From positions 62,001-126,000 of the forward strand of contig JANQGH010000026.1 in the NCBI GenBank assembly GCA_028277405.1: 64,000 nucleotides of DNA, written 5' to 3'. Under the pieces are notes generated by a model. That model was not told where the DNA came from, made no database searches, and saw nothing but the letters and a program-made list of their open reading frames with translations. Both the position numbers and the translations under genes were made by a program. The stretch comes from Alphaproteobacteria bacterium. Lineage in GTDB: Bacteria; Pseudomonadota; Alphaproteobacteria; DSM-16000; Inquilinaceae. Position 1 is the first letter of the stretch. The number at the start of each line of letters is the position of its first letter. Shown here piece after piece: positions 52,499-60,774 of the stretch.

Positions 52499-52996
52499 CT
52501 ACCGAAACTCATAGCATTTGCAAACCACGCCGTCCGGCCGGCGATAGGTTCGAAAGCCCAGGGCCTCGTAGTAGGCCTGGCCCTCCTGGTTGGTCGCCCC
52601 GATATAGGCCTCGATGGCTGGAACTCCCGCCTGCCGGGCGACATCAAGCATTGCCGTGAACAACCGTGCGCCCAAGCCACGATGCGCGGCACGCGGGCTG
52701 ATGTGCGTGCCGATCATGCCCCACCCCGTGGGCGTGCCGTAGACATTGCCTTCGACGGCGGTGCTGAGAGATTGAAAGCCCAGGATTGCGCCATCCTCGT
52801 CCACCGCCACGAAGCACTGGATGCGATGAGGATTCTCGATGTATTGGGTTCGGGTGAACTCCTGGTCGCTGGGTCTGATGCGCTTGCCGGCGGCGACCAG
52901 CTCTTGAAGGACGCGGCTGATCCCCTCGGTATCGGCGCGCGTCGCTGGGCGTATGCTTATGGCCATCGTCGCCGGACCGTTGGGGGCGGTGTTCAT
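52499..52996 (-). CDS. GNAT family N-acetyltransferase
   Basis: The protein (about 165 residues) opens with MAISIRPATRADTEGISRVL and has the acetyl-CoA-binding segment ISPRAAHRGLGARLFTAMLD and IGATNQEGQAYYEALGFRTY. These are normal GNAT features. The start was set to the ATG at 52996; a longer in-frame ATG would overlap the upstream divergent region and adds about 105 residues without family similarity. The substrate is unknown. Confidence 0.83.
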   Translation of the reverse strand: MNTAPNGPATMAISIRPATRADTEGISRVLQELVAAGKRIRPSDQEFTRTQYIENPHRIQCFVAVDEDGAILGFQSLSTAVEGNVYGTPTGWGMIGTHISPRAAHRGLGARLFTAMLDVARQAGVPAIEAYIGATNQEGQAYYEALGFRTYRRPDGVVCKCYEFR

Positions 52997-53147
52997 GCGC
53001 GGATCTCTTTCCTCGTCGATAGCGGCGGCGCGGCGTGCCGTGAGCCGGGGCAAGGCTGGCCTGCCACACGACCATTCATGGCGGGACATCAACCTGCCTC
53101 GTGAGGCAACATACGCATACCCAGCGACAGTGTAACAGGCGATCGAA

Positions 53148-53945
53148 ATGACGGCAGGCGACAAGATCAGACTACTCGTCAGGGCGGACGACGCCGGGTC
53201 AAGCTGGTCCTCGAACATGGGCTGTCTGAAGGCCTGCACGCACGGCATTGCCCGCAGCGTCGAGGTGATGATGCCGTGCGCTTGGGCCCCGCACGCGGCG
53301 CGGCTGTTCAACGAACGGCCGGAGATCGATGTCGGGATCCATCTGACCCTTACCAGCGAGTGGGCTGCGGTAAGGTGGCGCCCGCTGACCGATGCGCGAA
53401 GCCTCGTGGACGAAGATGGCTATTTTCGTCCGCTGCTGATGCCCAGGCCCGGCGACGATCGGCCCAGCTTGCAGGAGAGCGACTGGTCCGTGGACGACAT
53501 CGCGCGGGAACTTCGGGCGCAGATCGAAAGGGGTATCGCGGCGTTCGACAATGCGAGCCATGTCAGCGCGCACATGGCCCCGCATTTCTCCGCCTTCGAT
53601 CAGCGGGTAGGGGAGATCGTCGCCGAGCTTTGTGATGAGTTTCAGCTGATCGATGTTCGGCCTGGGCACGGGCCGATGCGGTTTGAAGGCTATCCGAAGC
53701 ACCCCCGCAGCGCGGAGCGTCGCGAGGCGGCCTTTGTCGAACAGCTCGGCGCGCTGAAGGCCGGAACCTATATGTTCGTGGATCATCCAGCGGTTGAATC
53801 GCCCGAACTGCGGGCCACGGGCCACGAGGGCTATGAGGATGTCCTTGAGGATCGTACGACCTGCCTGTCCGTGCTCGTCAGCGAGGGGGTGAAGGCAGCA
53901 GTCTCGACCAGGGCCATTGAGCTGATCGGCTACCGCGACCTGTGA
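53148..53945 (+). CDS. YdjC/ChbG-like carbohydrate deacetylase family protein
   Basis: The 265-residue protein has the YdjC metal-site motifs. LLVRADDAGSSWSSNMGCLK supplies the Asp-Asp pair, DVGIHLTLTSEW the first histidine, and VSAHMAPHFSAFDQRVGEIV further histidines. ChbG removes an acetyl group from chitobiose or chitotriose derivatives, but homologues act on various glycans and many are untested. No chitin genes are nearby. Confidence 0.85.
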   Translation: MTAGDKIRLLVRADDAGSSWSSNMGCLKACTHGIARSVEVMMPCAWAPHAARLFNERPEIDVGIHLTLTSEWAAVRWRPLTDARSLVDEDGYFRPLLMPRPGDDRPSLQESDWSVDDIARELRAQIERGIAAFDNASHVSAHMAPHFSAFDQRVGEIVAELCDEFQLIDVRPGHGPMRFEGYPKHPRSAERREAAFVEQLGALKAGTYMFVDHPAVESPELRATGHEGYEDVLEDRTTCLSVLVSEGVKAAVSTRAIELIGYRDL

Positions 53946-54105
53946 GACCGCGCGGACTCGACATCGTTGCCTGCACGGCCGACCCTGACGCTCAAGCGTT
54001 GCCGTTTCGGTGATAGGGCGACACACTGCGGCGTAGATGCCACCTGGGCCATGCGAGGCCCTATGGCGGTCGCCGGCCTGTGACATGGGGGAACGTGAGA
54101 GCAAA

Positions 54106-55629
54106 ATGGACGGCCGGACCAGACTGACCATCGTCACGCTGATGGTCGCCGCCTTTACGATCGGGACGATCTTCACCGGTGCGCTGTTGCTGGTGCCTCC
54201 GATCGAAAACGAGTTCGGCATTGACATCACGACCAGCCAGTGGGTGCTGAACGTCTACGCCATTGCCTTTGCCATGTGCCTGGTCGCGGGCGGACGGCTG
54301 GCCGACATGTTTGGGCGGAGACGTTTGATGCTGATCGGCCTGGCGATCTTCCTGGTGTCGACGATCGGCTGTGCGCTGGCGCCCTCGATCGGTTTCTTGA
54401 TCGGGGCCCGCGCGGTGCAGGGCATCGGTTCGGCCGCGATTTGGCCTTGCGTGTTGGCATTGGGCGCAACGGTTGTCGGCGCGGACCGGCGCGGCCTTGT
54501 CATCGGGCTGATCCTCGGCGCCGTGACGGCCGGCAATGTCATCGGACCGCTGTTCAGCGGCGTTGCCGTGGCGCTGGGCGACTGGCGCCTGTTCTTCGTA
54601 CTCGCCGCCGCCCTGGCGGTCGTGACCGCTCTCTTGCTGGTGCGCTTTGTCACCAAGGAGGCGCCAAGCGATCAGGACGAGCGGGTCGACTATACGGGCA
54701 TGCTGATGCTTTCGGGCGCCATCGTGGCGCTGCTCTACGCGCTTGATGTCGGGGCCAGCCTGGGCTGGGGGTCGGCGCCGGTGCTGGGTCTGCTTGGGCT
54801 CTGTCTCGTGCTGTTCGCCGCCTTTCCGTTTGTCGAAAGGCGCGTTGCCGATCCCATGATGCCGCCGTCGCTGTTGGCCAACCGGGTGTTCATGCTGACC
54901 TTGCTGACCAATGGTCTGCTGATCCCGTCGGTGTTCATCGCTTTCCTCTACTTTCCGCAATACATGCACAAGCTGCTCGGCTGGTCCGTGCTCGAAGCCT
55001 CATTCGGCATGCTGCCGCTGATGATCCTGCTGTCGGTGGGCTCAGTCGCCGGCGGCGGCCTTTACAACCGCTTCGGGCCAAAGCGGATCTTGTTCACCGG
55101 CTATGTGCTGGTCACGCTCGGCGCGGCATCCGTGGTCGTCCTGACACCGAATTGGGGATACTTCGCGCTCTTGCCGGCCATGGTGTTGATTGGCTTTGGC
55201 GGCGCGTTTTCGGTCGGCGCGGCCGGCACCGCGGCCGTCAGCGCCGTCGACGAAAAGCATGTCGGCCTCGCCGGCGGGCTCAGCTTCGTCTTCCATCTCA
55301 GCCTTGGCGCCATCGGGGTCGCCGGCGCGACCGCCATCATGTTCACCACCAGCCTGGCCAAGCTGGGGCAGGGGCTGTCGCAGGCGGATATCACCATGTC
55401 GGCAGCCGACCAGGCCACGCTCAATGGCAGTGCGGTCAACGCCAGCGCCGCGCAGACGATCTTGGCGAACTACAGCACACAACAGGCCGAGACGATCCGA
55501 ACCGTTTGGAACGACGCGTTCACGAGCGGCATGAGCCAGGCTTACTGGCTGGCATTGGCCGCAGCGGTCATCGGCATCGGTGTCGTTTTGGCGATTGACG
55601 AGAAGAAGCTGCAGGCCCGCGACGCGTGA
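54106..55629 (+). CDS. MFS transporter, DHA2 (EmrB/QacA) family
   Basis: This 507-residue inner-membrane protein has 14 predicted helices. Motif A is GGRLADMFGRRRLMLIGLAI, and motif C-like residues lie in GAVTAGNVIGPLFSGVAVAL, as in proton-driven drug exporters. I favour the ATG at 54106 (GAGAG upstream) over two earlier in-frame starts, since the first helix follows directly. No membrane-fusion partner (EmrA) is adjacent, so it may export from the cytoplasm only to the periplasm. Substrate unknown. Confidence 0.88.
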   Translation: MDGRTRLTIVTLMVAAFTIGTIFTGALLLVPPIENEFGIDITTSQWVLNVYAIAFAMCLVAGGRLADMFGRRRLMLIGLAIFLVSTIGCALAPSIGFLIGARAVQGIGSAAIWPCVLALGATVVGADRRGLVIGLILGAVTAGNVIGPLFSGVAVALGDWRLFFVLAAALAVVTALLLVRFVTKEAPSDQDERVDYTGMLMLSGAIVALLYALDVGASLGWGSAPVLGLLGLCLVLFAAFPFVERRVADPMMPPSLLANRVFMLTLLTNGLLIPSVFIAFLYFPQYMHKLLGWSVLEASFGMLPLMILLSVGSVAGGGLYNRFGPKRILFTGYVLVTLGAASVVVLTPNWGYFALLPAMVLIGFGGAFSVGAAGTAAVSAVDEKHVGLAGGLSFVFHLSLGAIGVAGATAIMFTTSLAKLGQGLSQADITMSAADQATLNGSAVNASAAQTILANYSTQQAETIRTVWNDAFTSGMSQAYWLALAAAVIGIGVVLAIDEKKLQARDA

Positions 55630-55650
55630 CGATCTGAGTTGCCGTGGTTG

Positions 55651-55959
55651 TTACGCCGCTGTTTTCAACGGCTTCGCCCTTTCGATGCGTCGCCGTTCAG
55701 CCGGGTCATGCATTGCTTCCCACAATTCGTTCCTACGCTGAGCATTCAGCCAAAAATCGGGGCTATTGCCGAACACACGCGCAAGGATGAGAGCGGTCGC
55801 GGCGGTTATACGGCGGCGATCGTTGCACAGTTCGTTTACATGCTTGCGTTGGACGCCCATGGCCTCGGCCAGCCCGGCCTGCGTCAGCCCCATCGGTCTC
55901 ATGAACTCTTCGGTGAGGATTTCCGAAACCGGGGCTGGCCTGCGCTTCGTCATTAACAT
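55651..55959 (-). CDS. higA: Antitoxin HigA (XRE-type helix-turn-helix)
   Basis: The 102-residue protein has the HigA layout. PVSEILTEEFMRPMGLTQAG leads into a helix-turn-helix with LAEAMGVQRKHVNELCNDRR, and RVFGNSPDFWLNAQRRNELW follows. HigA neutralises HigB by direct binding and represses the operon. It follows the toxin gene by 9 bp, the reverse order typical of higBA loci. An in-frame ATG two codons further in is an alternative start. Confidence 0.92.
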   Translation of the reverse strand: MLMTKRRPAPVSEILTEEFMRPMGLTQAGLAEAMGVQRKHVNELCNDRRRITAATALILARVFGNSPDFWLNAQRRNELWEAMHDPAERRRIERAKPLKTAA

Positions 55960-55968
55960 ATGTGCGCC

Positions 55969-56265
55969 TCATCGATAACTGTGATCATCGAGATAGACAC
56001 CTCTGGCCTCTCCCTTGCTGCCGTCCCACTCGAATATCAATCGCCATTGCTTGTTGACGCGGATCGATCGAAAACCGGCCAGCCTGCCTTGCAGCTTCTC
56101 GAAATGGTTGCTGGGCGGAACACGCAAATCTTGGTCCGTCACAGCATCGTCGATCAACTGCAGTTTCCGAAACAACCGGTTTTCGAGGTCGCCCGGAACA
56201 TTGGACGATTTGGCGTCATCGACGAAGAATGCTCGCAACCATTCGTCCCGAAAACTGACAATCAT
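55969..56265 (-). CDS. higB: Toxin HigB (RelE-superfamily mRNA interferase)
   Basis: The protein (98 residues) matches HigB-type toxins: MIVSFRDEWLRAFFVDDAKS, SNHFEKLQGRLAGFRSIRVN, and KQWRLIFEWDGSKGEARGVY, then LDDHSYR. The basic and aromatic residues of the C-terminal strands are those used for ribosome-dependent mRNA cleavage. The start at 56265 matches the usual 'MIksF' N-terminus; an earlier ATG adds six residues. Toxin precedes antitoxin. Confidence 0.9.
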   Translation of the reverse strand: MIVSFRDEWLRAFFVDDAKSSNVPGDLENRLFRKLQLIDDAVTDQDLRVPPSNHFEKLQGRLAGFRSIRVNKQWRLIFEWDGSKGEARGVYLDDHSYR

Positions 56266-56288
56266 TGGACGGATCCACGACACCTCTT

Positions 56289-56316
56289 TTTATCACTGGA
56301 TGGTTTATCACCGCAA
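56289..56316 (-). promoter_or_regulatory. higBA promoter with direct-repeat operator
   Basis: On the minus strand a -35 TTGCGG (56316-56311) and a -10 GATAAA (56294-56289) are separated by 16 bp. The octamer GTGATAAA occurs twice as a direct repeat (56311-56304 and 56296-56289) at 15-bp spacing, one copy overlapping the -10. HigA probably binds these repeats. The A+T-rich stretch stands out from the surrounding sequence. Confidence 0.5.
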
Positions 56317-56367
56317 TGCCGCCTCGTCCCTGCCGGGGTTAATGCGCTTCCGAACCAGGGGGGCTGA

Positions 56368-57114
56368 CTACCGATAATCCGGATTGGGATGGTCGAAGCG
56401 GCAGCCGGCGTCCCATTCGGAGCGCTGATTGCCGTGCGCCGGGATGCCGCCATTGCGCTTCAGCATCGCGGCCATGTGCATCAGGTTCCAGGTCATGAAG
56501 GTGGTGTTGCGCTGGGTGAAGTCGTTGTCCGGCCCGCCGGAGCCTGCGTCCAGATAGGATGGGCCGGGGCCGGCCTCTCCAATCCAGCCCGCGTCCGCCT
56601 GGGGCGGTATGGTGTAGCCGAGATGGCCAAGCGCGTAGAGCACCGACATGGCGCAGTGCTTCACGCCGTCCTCGTTGCCGGTGACGACGCAGCCGCCGAC
56701 CCGGCCGTAATAGAGATACTGGCCCTTGTCGTTCAACACGCCGCTTTGGCCGTACAGACGCTCGATCGCTTGCCGGCAGACGGAGCTTTCTTCGCCCAGC
56801 CAGATCGGCGTGCCGATGATCAGGATCTCGGCCGCCATGACCTTCTCCTGGATCTGAGGCCAGTCATCCTTGTCGAAGCCATGTTCGGTCATGTCGGGAT
56901 AGACCCCGGGCGGAATCTCGTAGTCGACCGGGCGCAGCATCTCGACCGAGACCCCGTTGGCCTCCATGATCGCCTTGGGCACCTGTAACAGGCCTTCTGT
57001 GTTGGAGACCGAGCCCGACGGTTTCAGCGTGCAATTCAGAAAGACGGCGCTGAGGTCGGAGAAGTCGAAATCGTGGTTCTCGCACAGGGCGCGCTGGCGG
57101 GCGTTCAGGGTCAT
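56368..57114 (-). CDS. Flavodoxin family NAD(P)H-dependent FMN oxidoreductase
   Basis: The 248-residue protein has the flavodoxin-like fold: a strand AVFLNCTLKPSGSVSNTEGL that binds the FMN phosphate, a central IIGTPIWLGEESSVCRQAIE, and GRVGGCVVTGNEDGVKHCAM near the isoalloxazine site. It is typical of NADPH:FMN reductase/multimeric flavodoxin WrbA relatives. The ATG at 57114 is supported by GAGG upstream. The electron acceptor is not known. Confidence 0.85.
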   Translation of the reverse strand: MTLNARQRALCENHDFDFSDLSAVFLNCTLKPSGSVSNTEGLLQVPKAIMEANGVSVEMLRPVDYEIPPGVYPDMTEHGFDKDDWPQIQEKVMAAEILIIGTPIWLGEESSVCRQAIERLYGQSGVLNDKGQYLYYGRVGGCVVTGNEDGVKHCAMSVLYALGHLGYTIPPQADAGWIGEAGPGPSYLDAGSGGPDNDFTQRNTTFMTWNLMHMAAMLKRNGGIPAHGNQRSEWDAGCRFDHPNPDYR

Positions 57115-57192
57115 CGGGGGCCTCGCGGGTGAGATCAAGGGGCTGTCCGGTCGCCAGCGCCGTATGCGCCAGCGGTCGGTGGTGCCCCGATC

Positions 57193-57495
57193 TTAGCGCG
57201 CGGCGGCGGCGATGCTACGGCCTTTTGACGTCAAGCGGCAGACCTGCCAGTCCGGCTTCAACGGATTGTGGAACCACCGTTCGGCCCAGCCCGCCTTGAT
57301 GCAGTCACGCACCAGGCCGGCGTCGATCTTCTGACCTTGCCAATCGAACAACGGCAATTTGCCTCCGGGCTGGTCAAGCCCACGGCTGAGCCACGTCAAC
57401 TGTGCCGGCGATGGACCGACCGGCCGATTGTGCACACGCTCGACACGCGCGACCGCTTCGGCGCTTAAGGGAAGAGGGCTGACAGTGCCCATCAT
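57193..57495 (-). CDS. Small hypothetical protein, possibly winged-helix
   Basis: This 100-residue protein is not a family I recognise with certainty. The central segment AQLTWLSRGLDQPGGKLPLF and DWQGQKIDAGLVRDCIKAGW, followed by AERWFHNPLKPDWQVCRLTS, has the length and helix-strand order of a small winged helix with an aromatic wing, as in many MarR-like or DUF-type DNA-binding proteins. It is divergent from an MFS transporter gene whose upstream region contains inverted repeats, which is consistent with a local regulator. Confidence 0.6.
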   Translation of the reverse strand: MMGTVSPLPLSAEAVARVERVHNRPVGPSPAQLTWLSRGLDQPGGKLPLFDWQGQKIDAGLVRDCIKAGWAERWFHNPLKPDWQVCRLTSKGRSIAAAAR

Positions 57496-57546
57496 ATTGC
57501 TCCTCGGCCATCGTCGATCTTAAGATGCCGCGCCAAATCTAGGTGA

Positions 57547-57570
57547 AATTACAAGTGTTGCCAAGTAATT
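57547..57570. promoter_or_regulatory. Inverted repeat in the divergent region upstream of the MFS gene
   Basis: AATTAC (57547-57552) and GTAATT (57565-57570) are exact inverted copies spaced by 12 bp in an A+T-rich stretch between divergent genes. It has the size and position of an operator. The binding protein is unknown; the adjacent small winged-helix-like protein is a candidate. Confidence 0.4.
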
Positions 57571-57624
57571 AGACGCCGCCTCTTACTTAAACGATAACAT
57601 GAAGATGCTGGCCGTCGCATGGGA

Positions 57625-57678
57625 GGCATGAGATGGGAATGCTGGCTTATCTCGCGATTCAGTTTAGCATCTCATGCC
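57625..57678 (+). promoter_or_regulatory. 11-bp perfect inverted repeat in the MFS gene leader
   Basis: GGCATGAGATG (57625-57635) and CATCTCATGCC (57668-57678) are perfect inverted copies separated by 32 bp. The left arm includes an ATG preceded by GGGAGG. The structure could form a leader RNA hairpin or serve as two half-sites for a regulator. It ends 29 bp before the preferred start codon. Confidence 0.5.
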
Positions 57679-57707
57679 AACGCATATCCCAGGCGCAAAG
57701 AACCTCC

Positions 57708-58919
57708 ATGGCCCGATCCTCCGCGCGGCTTGCTCTCGCTTTCAGTTGCATCGGTCATTCGACCATGCATGTGATGACGGCGCTGTACTTCACGATCGTG
57801 ATCGGTCTTCAGCAGGCCTGGGGTTTGGACTACGACACGCTAATCCGGCTGTGGACCGTCGGTGCTTTGCTCGTCGGGCTGGGTGCGCCCTTGGCGGGCT
57901 GGCTGGGCGACCGCTGGAGCGAAAGCGGCATGATGGTGGTGTTTTTCGCCGTCACCGGCATCGGCGGCATCGCGGCGGGCCTGGCCGACAATACGACCGC
58001 GCTTTGGATCGGCCTGGTCGTTCTCGGCCTTGGGGCCTCGATCTATCATCCCGTCGGCATGTCCTGGCTGGTGCGCACCATGCCCAACCCGGGCCGCGCC
58101 CTTGGGATACTCGGGGTTTTCGGCGGGGTTGGTGTTGCTTCGGCCGCTCTGATCGCGGGCGGTCTGATGGCCTTGGTGAGCTGGCGGGCCGCGTTTATCG
58201 CGCCGGGGCTGGTCAGCCTGGGGCTTGCTGCCGCGCTGTTCTACTACCGCAGCACCGGCAAGGTCGTCGACGGCGACAGCCATTTGGCGCCGATGCGGAA
58301 GGAAAGTCGCGGCGACATGTACCGGGCGTTCATCTTTCTGACCGTCACCATGGCCATCGCCGCCCTGATCTTCCACAGCATGGTGACGTCAATGCCGGAG
58401 CTGTTCGAACAGCGCATGACCGCGCTGGTCGGCAACTCGATCCTCGGGGTCGGGGCCTTGGTCACGGTGGTGTTTCTCACCGGTGCCTTGGCCCAGATCG
58501 TCGGCGGCATCATGGTCGATCGCCACTCGATCAAGCTGATCTATGTCGTCGGCATTACCATGCAGGTTCCGGTCCTGGTTTTGGTCGCCTATCTGTTCAG
58601 CGCGCCGCTCCTGATCGCGGCAACGGTCTATGTGGTGATCTCCAGCTTCGTCATTCCGGCCGAGAACCTGATGCTGGCGCGTTACACACCCGCCGGTCGG
58701 CGCGGTCTGGCGTACGGCGCCAAATTCGTGCTCTCGTTCGGCATCGCCCCGCTGGCCGTGCAGCTTGTTGGCTGGTCGTCCGGAGAGCCGGCTGGCTTTA
58801 CGCTGCTGTTGTGGATACTGACGGGCCTCGGCGCGGTGGCCGTCATCGCAGGCATCTTCCTGCCGAACGACCGCAAGTCCGCAAGGGGTGCGACAACCGT
58901 GGCGGTGCCCGCCGAATAG
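57708..58919 (+). CDS. Major facilitator superfamily transporter
   Basis: The protein (403 residues) begins at MARSSARLALAFSCIGHSTM, directly before the first helix. Twelve hydrophobic segments are visible. Between helices 2 and 3 is LAGWLGDRWSESGMMVVFFA, an MFS motif A. A start at 57633 has a better ribosome-binding site, but its extra 25 codons are poor in G/C-ending codons and lie inside the inverted repeat, so I prefer 57708. ASIYHPVGMSWLVR in the middle is typical of fosmidomycin-resistance-like MFS proteins. Substrate unknown. Confidence 0.85.
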   Translation: MARSSARLALAFSCIGHSTMHVMTALYFTIVIGLQQAWGLDYDTLIRLWTVGALLVGLGAPLAGWLGDRWSESGMMVVFFAVTGIGGIAAGLADNTTALWIGLVVLGLGASIYHPVGMSWLVRTMPNPGRALGILGVFGGVGVASAALIAGGLMALVSWRAAFIAPGLVSLGLAAALFYYRSTGKVVDGDSHLAPMRKESRGDMYRAFIFLTVTMAIAALIFHSMVTSMPELFEQRMTALVGNSILGVGALVTVVFLTGALAQIVGGIMVDRHSIKLIYVVGITMQVPVLVLVAYLFSAPLLIAATVYVVISSFVIPAENLMLARYTPAGRRGLAYGAKFVLSFGIAPLAVQLVGWSSGEPAGFTLLLWILTGLGAVAVIAGIFLPNDRKSARGATTVAVPAE

Positions 58920-58925
58920 AGAAGG

Positions 58926-58954
58926 GCAGGGGCCGTGGAAAAGGCGGCCCCTGC
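58926..58954. terminator. Hairpin between convergent genes
   Basis: GCAGGGGCCG (58926-58935) and CGGCCCCTGC (58945-58954) are perfect 10-bp inverted copies around a 9-base loop. The hairpin separates the convergent MFS and metY genes, 7 bp from both stops. No T run follows on either strand, so it may act as a rho-assisted or mRNA-stabilising structure. Confidence 0.55.
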
Positions 58955-58961
58955 TGACCCG

Positions 58962-60275
58962 CTACTCCGCCGCCGCTGCCGGCACGGTTTTGGCCAGGCC
59001 TTGGTCCAGGTCGGCGATGATGTCGTCGACCGCTTCCAGCCCGATCGACAGCCGCACGACGTCCGGTCCGGCGCCGGCCACCTTCCGCGCCTCGTCCGAC
59101 AATTGCCGGTGCGTGGTCGAGGCCGGGTGGATGATCAGCGACCGTGCGTCGCCGATATTGGCCAGATGGCTGAACAGCTCGACGCTTTCCACCAGCTTGA
59201 TGCCGGCGTCATAGCCGCCCTTCAGGCCGAATGTCATCACCGCGCCGGCGCCGTTCGGCAGATATCTGTCGGCAAGCGCCTTGTATGGCGAGCCGTCCAG
59301 GCCGGCATAGGCGACCCAATCGACGCCGGGATGCTTCTCCAGATACGACGCCACGGCTAGCGCGTTGCTGCAATGGCGTTCCATGCGCAGGGCCAGCGTC
59401 TCGATGCCCAGCAGGGTCAGGAAGGCGTTCTGTGGCTGCTGGTTCACGCCCAGGTCGCGCAGGCCGACCGCGTGGCCGTGGATCGTGTAGCCCAGCTCGC
59501 CGAACGTCTCGGTGAATTTCAGGCCGTGATAGCCGGGGTCCTCGGCGGTCAGGCCGTTGAACTTGTCGGACTGGCTCCAGTCGAACTTGCCGCCATCGAC
59601 AACCACGCCGCCGATCGAAGTGCCGTTGCCGCTCAGGAACTTGGTCGTGGAATGCACAACGATGTCGGCGCCATGGGCCAGCGGCTGGCAGAGATAGGGC
59701 GTGGCCAGCGTGTTGTCGACGATCAGCGGCACGCCGACCTCGTGGGCGATCTTGGCAATCGCCGCGATGTCCGAGACGACACCGCCCGGGTTGGCCAGGC
59801 TTTCAATGAAGAACGCGCGGGTATTGTCGGTGACGGCCTTGCGGAAGTTCTCCGGGTCGTCGGCATCGACGAAGGTCGTGTTCCAGCCGAAGGCACGCGG
59901 GAAGCTGTTGCCGAGCTGATTGATGGACCCGCCATAGAGTTTCTCGGCGGCAATGATCTCCGCACCCGGTTCCATGAACGGGAACAGCGCCAGCAGCTGT
60001 GCGGCGTGCCCGGACGAGGTCGCCGTGGCGCCAACGCCGCCTTCCAGCGCGGCCATGCGCTCCTCCAATACCGACACGGTCGGGTTGGTCAGGCGCGAAT
60101 AGATGAAGCCGACCTTCTGCAGGTTGAACAGCGAGGCGGCGTCATCGACATCGTCGAAGACGAACGAGGTGGTCTGATAGATCGGTGTCTGGCGGGCGCC
60201 GGTCGCCGGGTCGGGCGCGGCGCCGGCATGGATCGCCAGCGTGTTGAAACCGGGTCCTTTCGACTGGTCGGTCAT
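58962..60275 (-). CDS. metY: O-acetylhomoserine sulfhydrylase (aminocarboxypropyltransferase)
   Basis: This PLP enzyme makes homocysteine from O-acetylhomoserine and sulfide, the direct-sulfhydrylation route to methionine. The 437-residue protein has FNTLAIHAGAAPDPATGARQ, QTTSFVFDDVDDAASLFNLQ, the PLP-binding SSGHAAQLLALF and D187 of VDNTLATPYLCQP. The Schiff-base lysine K212 is in HSTTKFLSGNGTSIGG. The length, longer than cystathionine gamma-synthase, is typical of MetY. It overlaps the upstream CoA-binding gene (ATGA). Confidence 0.95.
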   Translation of the reverse strand: MTDQSKGPGFNTLAIHAGAAPDPATGARQTPIYQTTSFVFDDVDDAASLFNLQKVGFIYSRLTNPTVSVLEERMAALEGGVGATATSSGHAAQLLALFPFMEPGAEIIAAEKLYGGSINQLGNSFPRAFGWNTTFVDADDPENFRKAVTDNTRAFFIESLANPGGVVSDIAAIAKIAHEVGVPLIVDNTLATPYLCQPLAHGADIVVHSTTKFLSGNGTSIGGVVVDGGKFDWSQSDKFNGLTAEDPGYHGLKFTETFGELGYTIHGHAVGLRDLGVNQQPQNAFLTLLGIETLALRMERHCSNALAVASYLEKHPGVDWVAYAGLDGSPYKALADRYLPNGAGAVMTFGLKGGYDAGIKLVESVELFSHLANIGDARSLIIHPASTTHRQLSDEARKVAGAGPDVVRLSIGLEAVDDIIADLDQGLAKTVPAAAAE

Positions 60276-60763
60276 GAGGCGAGTTTCCTTCTTTTTGAAC
60301 TGATGACACGGGAGTTCAGGCCTTGCCAGCCCAGCTCCCCGTTAAGCCGGGCGTATTCGATTTTCGGGCAGCGGTTCATCACGACCTGCAGCCCTTCGCT
60401 TTCGGCGTGCCGCGCGGCTGCGTCGTTGCGCACGCCAAGCTGCATCCAGATCGTGCGGGGGCGCGGCGACATCGCCAGGGCTTCGTCGACGATTGCGGCG
60501 GCCGCGTCGGAATTGCGGAAGATGTCGACCATGTCCACGCGATCGGTCAGATCGTTCAGGTTGGCGACGCAGGTCTCGCCCAGGATGGTTTGGCCGGCGG
60601 CGCGCGGGTTGACCGGCAACACGCGGTAGCCCTTGCCTTGCAGGTACTTCATGGCGAAATAGCTGGGCCGGTTCCAGTTGGCGCTTGCGCCGACCATGGC
60701 GATCGTCTTGGTCGTGTCCAGGATCGCCTTGACGTAGGCGTCCGGGTAACTGTCGTGGTTCAT
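60272..60763 (-). CDS. CoA-binding protein (YccU type)
   Basis: The 163-residue Rossmann-fold protein contains TKTIAMVGASANWNRPSYFA, the CoA-binding loop, YRVLPVNPRAAGQTILGETC and WMQLGVRNDAAARHAESEGL. Its end RCPKIEYARLNGELG is also typical. Members bind CoA but have no known enzymatic role. The gene overlaps metY, an arrangement repeated in some alphaproteobacteria. The ATG at 60763 lies 11 bp after the enoyl-CoA hydratase stop. Confidence 0.9.
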   Translation of the reverse strand: MNHDSYPDAYVKAILDTTKTIAMVGASANWNRPSYFAMKYLQGKGYRVLPVNPRAAGQTILGETCVANLNDLTDRVDMVDIFRNSDAAAAIVDEALAMSPRPRTIWMQLGVRNDAAARHAESEGLQVVMNRCPKIEYARLNGELGWQGLNSRVISSKRRKLAS

Positions 60764-60774
60764 TCGGGGACCGA

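Noticed and set aside
57633..57707. Upstream start for the second MFS gene
   Set aside because: Good ribosome-binding site, but the 25 extra codons are rich in rare A/T-ending codons, give no family similarity and overlap the inverted repeat.
57674..58957. Overlapping plus-strand frame in the second MFS gene (427 codons)
   Set aside because: Arg/Gly/His-rich and not membrane-like; the other frame has twelve helices and an MFS motif.
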